NCBI GenBank assembly: GCA_037141235.1
Contig: JBAXCY010000134.1
Location: forward strand, 1-7,832
Direction: 5' to 3'
DNA: 7,832 bases
DNA from: Bog-756 sp037141235
Lineage (GTDB): Bacteria; Actinomycetota; Acidimicrobiia; Acidimicrobiales; RAAP-2
Positions within the stretch are counted from its first letter, which is position 1. Each line of letters opens with the position of its first letter. Below are positions 5,085 through 7,832 of the stretch, one piece after another. The notes under the pieces are model-generated. The model made no database searches and was not told where the DNA came from. It saw nothing but the letters and a program-made list of their open reading frames with translations. The position numbers and the translations under genes are program-made.

Positions 5085-6577
5085 TCGAAACCTTCGAGCT
5101 GCCCGTGGCCTGCAACGGGGACACCCATCGGGTGGAGATCCGCGTCGATGCCCGCCAGCGGGTCCGGTGCGTGCTCCACGATCACGACCAGGTGGTGGAG
5201 GATGTCCTCGAGGCCTTGGGAGGCCCGGCCACCGCCTGCAGCCTTGCCGAAGGTGCGGTGCGGTCGCTGCGCAGTCAGGTCCCTTCGGCCGCCGACCGGG
5301 TCGCATGGGTGCGCCTGGGAGTTACGGCCCCGTTTCTCTATGCAGGCTGGCAGAGCGCAGGGGTCACCAGCCCTCGGATGGCCAAGCGTTGGTTGCGCGT
5401 CGTGTCAGCGAGCGAGCCCGCTGCAGTTGGCTGGGATGTATGGACGAAGGTCCTGGACTGGAAGCTCCGCGGCTTTGCTACTCCGACCTCGGCGGGCCCG
5501 TGGGCTCGCGCTGGCTGTCATCCGTTGACCGCCAGGCAGTGGGTTGCGGCTGGCCAGACAGTGGCTGGCGCCCAGGAGTGGTTCGACTTCGGCGTCGACA
5601 CACCAGCTGAAGTCGCTGGCTGGCGCGCATTGGGCGCGCACTTGCCCCAAGAGACAGCGCAGTGGCTGGCGGCTGGGGTCTGTTCGGGCACCGAGGCACT
5701 GCTGTGGTCCAAGCTCGGGGTCACCCACCCGGCCCACGTAGTGCGCTGGCTGTCTGCCGGGGCGATCGATGCCGACGACGTGTTGTTGTGGGTGCGATGT
5801 GGCATCGACATCAGCGGCGGCGCCGGCCCTGAGGCAGTCGAGGACTGGCTGCAGGCGACCTCGTCGGGCAATGTAGCCCGGTCGTGGCTGTCCGCCGGCC
5901 GCCACCTGCCCGGTGGCATCACCCGGTCCGGCGTCGCCCCTTGGCAGGCCGTCGGTGTCCACACCGGAGGCTGCCTGGGAGGATGGCTCTCCGTCGGGGT
6001 GACCCGGCCCGAAGAAGTGGCCGCTTGGTGGGAGGCCGGGGTGACCGATGTGGCCAGTGCTGGCGAGTGGGCCCGGGCCGGCGTGCGTTCGTTGGCGGAT
6101 CTGGAGCGCTGGGCCGCGGTTGGGATCACCTCGAGCGCCGAGGCCCTCTCGTGGGTAGACCCGGTCTTCATCACCTGCATCGAGGAGGTGGGGGCCTGGC
6201 GGGCTGCCCGCTATCGGAGTCCCGAGTGGGCCCGCCAGGTCCTGTTGTCCGACCGGTCCCAGGTGCCAGACAACGTTCGGACCGTCCGGGCCCGGGAGAG
6301 GCGGTTTCTCCTCGGTGTGGGAATCACCCCCCAACGCGGGCCGACCGATCAGCCGGGTTGGGTGCCCGGGGCTCGTCTTGGGGCGCACCCTGATGCGGTG
6401 GTGTCAGAGCGCTACTTCTACGCCTTCGGCTACCCGTGTCGTCCCGAGGCTGCCACCGAAGTGGTCGAGCAGGACTTCGATGCTCGCGGAACAGAGATCT
6501 CCCGCCACTATCGGTCGTGGTTCCCTGACCCTCGCCACCGGTCTGTTGGATCTGCGGAAGGGGGCAGCCATGCTTGA
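5081..6577 (+). CDS. W-x3-G tandem-repeat protein, function unknown
   Basis: This 498-residue protein has no recognised named domain. Residues 1-75 form a separate N-terminal part (FELPVACNGDTHRVEIRVD looks like a beta hairpin, then a helical stretch). Residues 76-358 are a run of short repeats with the pattern W-x2-[AL]-G-[VI]-x5-[AV]-x2, nearly always 14 residues long, with the Trp at 76, 90, 104, 127, 141, 154, 167, 181, 195, 209, 223, 237, 256, 269, 288, 302, 316, 330, 344 and 358. Seventeen of these keep Gly four residues after the Trp. Such units probably stack as short helices into a solenoid for protein binding. The C-terminal 140 residues are Arg- and aromatic-rich. No signal peptide or membrane span is visible. 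The start overlaps the VWA stop as ATGA, with only a weak AGG motif, so it is translationally coupled to the MoxR-VWA pair. It may be their target or adaptor; this is inference. Confidence 0.85.
   Translation: MIETFELPVACNGDTHRVEIRVDARQRVRCVLHDHDQVVEDVLEALGGPATACSLAEGAVRSLRSQVPSAADRVAWVRLGVTAPFLYAGWQSAGVTSPRMAKRWLRVVSASEPAAVGWDVWTKVLDWKLRGFATPTSAGPWARAGCHPLTARQWVAAGQTVAGAQEWFDFGVDTPAEVAGWRALGAHLPQETAQWLAAGVCSGTEALLWSKLGVTHPAHVVRWLSAGAIDADDVLLWVRCGIDISGGAGPEAVEDWLQATSSGNVARSWLSAGRHLPGGITRSGVAPWQAVGVHTGGCLGGWLSVGVTRPEEVAAWWEAGVTDVASAGEWARAGVRSLADLERWAAVGITSSAEALSWVDPVFITCIEEVGAWRAARYRSPEWARQVLLSDRSQVPDNVRTVRARERRFLLGVGITPQRGPTDQPGWVPGARLGAHPDAVVSERYFYAFGYPCRPEAATEVVEQDFDARGTEISRHYRSWFPDPRHRSVGSAEGGSHA
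5306..6154 (+). repeat. Coding tandem repeat, 42-base period
   Basis: This is the DNA encoding the W-x3-G units. The period is 42 bases for most copies, with 39-base variants and two 57-base units (after Trp237 and Trp269). The DNA copies have diverged while the protein pattern is kept, which points to an old array under selection rather than a fresh duplication. The most regular blocks encode residues 167-237 and 288-358. Confidence 0.8.
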
Positions 6578-7214
6578 TGGTTCGTCGTCTGACGGTTCGT
6601 CTCGTGGCTCAGATCCTCGTGGCTCAGAAGCGGCGACCTGGTTCGCCCGGGGTGTAGGTGCACTCGGCCTAGCCGTTGGCGAAGTGGTGGTGCGGCTCGT
6701 GTTCCACGTGCCCAGCAGTGCGGCAGATCTGCTGGTCTTCGTCGGGATCGGCGCCGCCATCTGGTGCTTCTCTCAGTGGTGGCGGACGGTTCGGCATCCC
6801 ATCGTGTCGCCAGCAGCCAAGCGCACCTTCGCTCTGTGGTGGACCGGGGGCGGGGTGGCGCTGTTCGCCATCGGGGCCGTCCTGGCCAGCGGACCCGATG
6901 GGGGACAGTCGACGGTGGCTGCTGGATTCGTACTGGCCGGCATCGCTGCCGTCATCGGGTTCTGGGGTGCGGTGTTCGCCGTCCGGTTCTCACAGGCGCT
7001 GGGCGACGAGTTCACCACTGCCACCACACCGGTGCCGTCGCCCGCCGAGATCGCGGCACTGCTCGAGGCCGAGTGGGGTCGACCGGCATCGGTGGTCGAG
7101 GTAGCGGCCGTCCATCAGATGCTCACCTCAGCCAGATACGAAGCCCTGCTCACCACCGGCCTGACTCTGGGCGCGCTCTACCTGATGGACCACAACCTGC
7201 ACCACGACCGGTGA
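6570..7214 (+). CDS. Multi-span membrane protein with shared C-terminal module
   Basis: Product not recognised (214 residues). The first 20 residues are Ser/Gly/Asp-rich. There are three clear hydrophobic segments, about 51-69 (AADLLVFVGIGAAIWCFSQ), 88-107 (ALWWTGGGVALFAIGAVLAS) and 115-139 (TVAAGFVLAGIAAVIGFWG onward). A fourth, weaker one may lie at 25-45. Basic residues (WWRTVRHP, AAKR) sit between the first two clear spans. The soluble C-terminal part carries TPVPSPAEIAALLEAEWGRP and VEVAAVHQML (153-185), which reappears in the next gene, and then a helix ending in the His-rich tail DHNLHHDR. The ATG at 6570 overlaps the previous stop by 8 bases and has a strong GGAAGGGGG motif 5 bases before it. 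It is part of the MoxR operon and may anchor the system at the membrane. The membrane nature is fairly sure; the role is unknown. Confidence 0.8.
   Translation: MLDGSSSDGSSRGSDPRGSEAATWFARGVGALGLAVGEVVVRLVFHVPSSAADLLVFVGIGAAIWCFSQWWRTVRHPIVSPAAKRTFALWWTGGGVALFAIGAVLASGPDGGQSTVAAGFVLAGIAAVIGFWGAVFAVRFSQALGDEFTTATTPVPSPAEIAALLEAEWGRPASVVEVAAVHQMLTSARYEALLTTGLTLGALYLMDHNLHHDR
6601..6628 (+). repeat. 13-base tandem repeat in the N-terminal tail
   Basis: CTCGTGGCTCAGA occurs at 6601-6613 and 6616-6628, a 15-base period, in frame, encoding a doubled Arg-Gly-Ser-acidic unit in the disordered N-terminus of the membrane protein. It looks like a recent slippage duplication. Confidence 0.7.
7026..7112 (+). 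repeat. Shared C-terminal module, copy 1
   Basis: This segment encodes residues 153-181 of the first membrane protein, with the pattern TPVP-[ST]-P-x-EIAA-x-L-x2-E-x-GRP-x3-VEVAAV. It matches 7745-7831 at 20 of 29 residues. In both proteins it lies about 10 to 20 residues after the last membrane span and after a short F/Y-[ST]-Q-x-LGD stretch, so the two genes are probably diverged tandem duplicates in this part. Confidence 0.85.
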
Positions 7215-7243
7215 TGCAGGCCTACGCGGAAGGACAGTGATCG

Positions 7244-7832
7244 ATGACTCCACCTGTATGCACTCGCTGCGGAGCGTCACTCGACAACAACCGGACGCAG
7301 TTCTGCGTCGTGTGCGGGGCCCCCGAGGGCCTGGCACCCCACTGGAGCACCACCCGAGGAGGCCTGGGTCCCGGTAGTGATCCCGGGGACTCAACGGAGA
7401 TCGAGCCGTGGAGGCGTTCTGCCGAGGAACCCGTCCACGAGGTCGTGCCTCCTCCATCGCCGGCTGCCTCAGTGTCGCCTGCCTCGGTGTCGTCTGCATC
7501 GTCGGACGGGTCACCGTCGGCGTGGCGGCGGTTCCGCAACCGGTCGACGGTCCTGGCCATCGTGGTGCTGCTGGTCGATGGGGCCGTCTACTTTCTGCTG
7601 CGGTATCTGGACATGTCGAGCCAACTGGTGAACCACATTGGCGAGTATGCGTTCATCTATCTGGCCGTGCTGTGGCTGGGGATCGTCGTTCTGTCGTACA
7701 CGCAGTTCTTGGGCGACTCAGCCCAGGCCGGTTACCGGGCCCTGACTCCGGTTCCGACACCTCAAGAGATCGCTGCTCAGCTCCACGGCGAACTGGGCCG
7801 GCCTCCGACGCTGGTCGAAGTGGCGGCCGTCC
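7244..7832 (+). CDS. Zinc-ribbon membrane protein, 3' end outside window
   Basis: The product is not recognised as a named family. The frame stays open to the window edge, with 196 residues visible. The ATG at 7244 follows GGAAGGA (7228-7234) at 9 bases. The N-terminus is a zinc ribbon, C6-x2-C9-x11-C21-x2-C24, of the short double-CxxC kind often placed at the front of bacterial membrane proteins. A Pro/Ser/Ala-rich linker (about 30-92) and a basic patch WRRFRNR (94-100) come next. Two membrane spans follow, about 101-119 and 135-153. The patch just before the first span favours the ribbon being cytosolic. Residues 168-196 repeat the C-terminal module of the upstream membrane protein, which predicts that the missing part continues with a similar helix. 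The gap to the upstream gene is 29 bases, so it likely belongs to the same operon. It may sense or tether something at the membrane; this is inferred. Confidence 0.8.
   Translation, partial: MTPPVCTRCGASLDNNRTQFCVVCGAPEGLAPHWSTTRGGLGPGSDPGDSTEIEPWRRSAEEPVHEVVPPPSPAASVSPASVSSASSDGSPSAWRRFRNRSTVLAIVVLLVDGAVYFLLRYLDMSSQLVNHIGEYAFIYLAVLWLGIVVLSYTQFLGDSAQAGYRALTPVPTPQEIAAQLHGELGRPPTLVEVAAV
7466..7492 (+). repeat. Short tandem repeat in the Ser/Pro linker
   Basis: GCCTCAGTGTCG (7466-7477) and GCCTCGGTGTCG (7481-7492) form a 15-base in-frame duplication with one mismatch, encoding Ala-Ser-Val-Ser units in the disordered linker of the zinc-ribbon membrane protein. Confidence 0.6.
7745..7831 (+). repeat. 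Shared C-terminal module, copy 2
   Basis: This segment encodes residues 168-196 of the zinc-ribbon membrane protein and matches 7026-7112 at 20 of 29 residues. Invariant positions include TPVP, EIAA, GRP and VEVAAV. The copy runs into the window end, so its C-terminal boundary is not visible. Confidence 0.85.

Noticed and set aside
2487..5306. Minus-strand open frame of 939 residues opposite the MoxR and VWA genes
   Set aside because: It lies opposite two genes with clear domains and motifs, and its translation is low-complexity Gly/Arg/Ala/Pro/Ser text without a domain. It is a by-product of high GC codon use.
5306..6154. CRISPR-like or noncoding repeat array
   Set aside because: The 42-base periodicity is a protein repeat: the DNA units are diverged, the frame is kept throughout and there are no spacers.

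Overview
The window is GC-rich DNA with one coding direction (+), frequent start/stop overlaps and Shine-Dalgarno motifs of the GAAAGGA type. This suits a high-GC actinobacterium. I cannot place it more precisely from sequence alone; an acidimicrobial or other non-model lineage, or an accessory element of one, is possible. No integrase, transposase, replication gene, tRNA, rRNA or CRISPR array was seen.

Layout. Positions 1-805 hold no convincing gene. The right half of that stretch has several hairpin-forming inverted repeats. Two genes with unknown products follow, each with its own strong ribosome binding site: a 127-residue protein (806-1189) and a 363-residue protein with two tandem cysteine clusters (1300-2391). 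Their translation-start regions share an identical 20-base block. The leader of the second is almost purely A and C. After a 117-base gap with a pair of competing inverted repeats and a 10-base direct repeat comes a tight cluster: a MoxR-type AAA+ ATPase (2509-3609), a DUF2201-type putative-metallopeptidase/VWA protein (3606-5084), a 498-residue protein built of about twenty 14-residue W-x3-G repeats (5081-6577), a multi-span membrane protein (6570-7214), and a zinc-ribbon membrane protein cut by the window edge (7244 onward). The first three junctions overlap (ATGA, ATGA, then 8 bases), and the last gap is 29 bases, so the cluster reads as one translationally coupled operon.

How the parts may work together. 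MoxR ATPases paired with VWA proteins are a well-known chaperone-like pairing in which the ATPase remodels or activates a target through the MIDAS metal site of the VWA domain. The ATPase here has intact Walker A, Walker B and sensor motifs, and the VWA has an intact DxSxS MIDAS. The metallopeptidase-like N-terminal domain has H-H-x-x-H where family members carry H-E-x-x-H, so it is probably not a working protease. The unusual part is what is coupled to this pair: a W-x3-G solenoid-like protein and two membrane proteins that share a C-terminal module (20 of 29 positions identical). A reasonable inference is a membrane-linked MoxR-VWA system in which the repeat protein is the target or adaptor. 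That is a hypothesis from gene order, not a demonstrated function.
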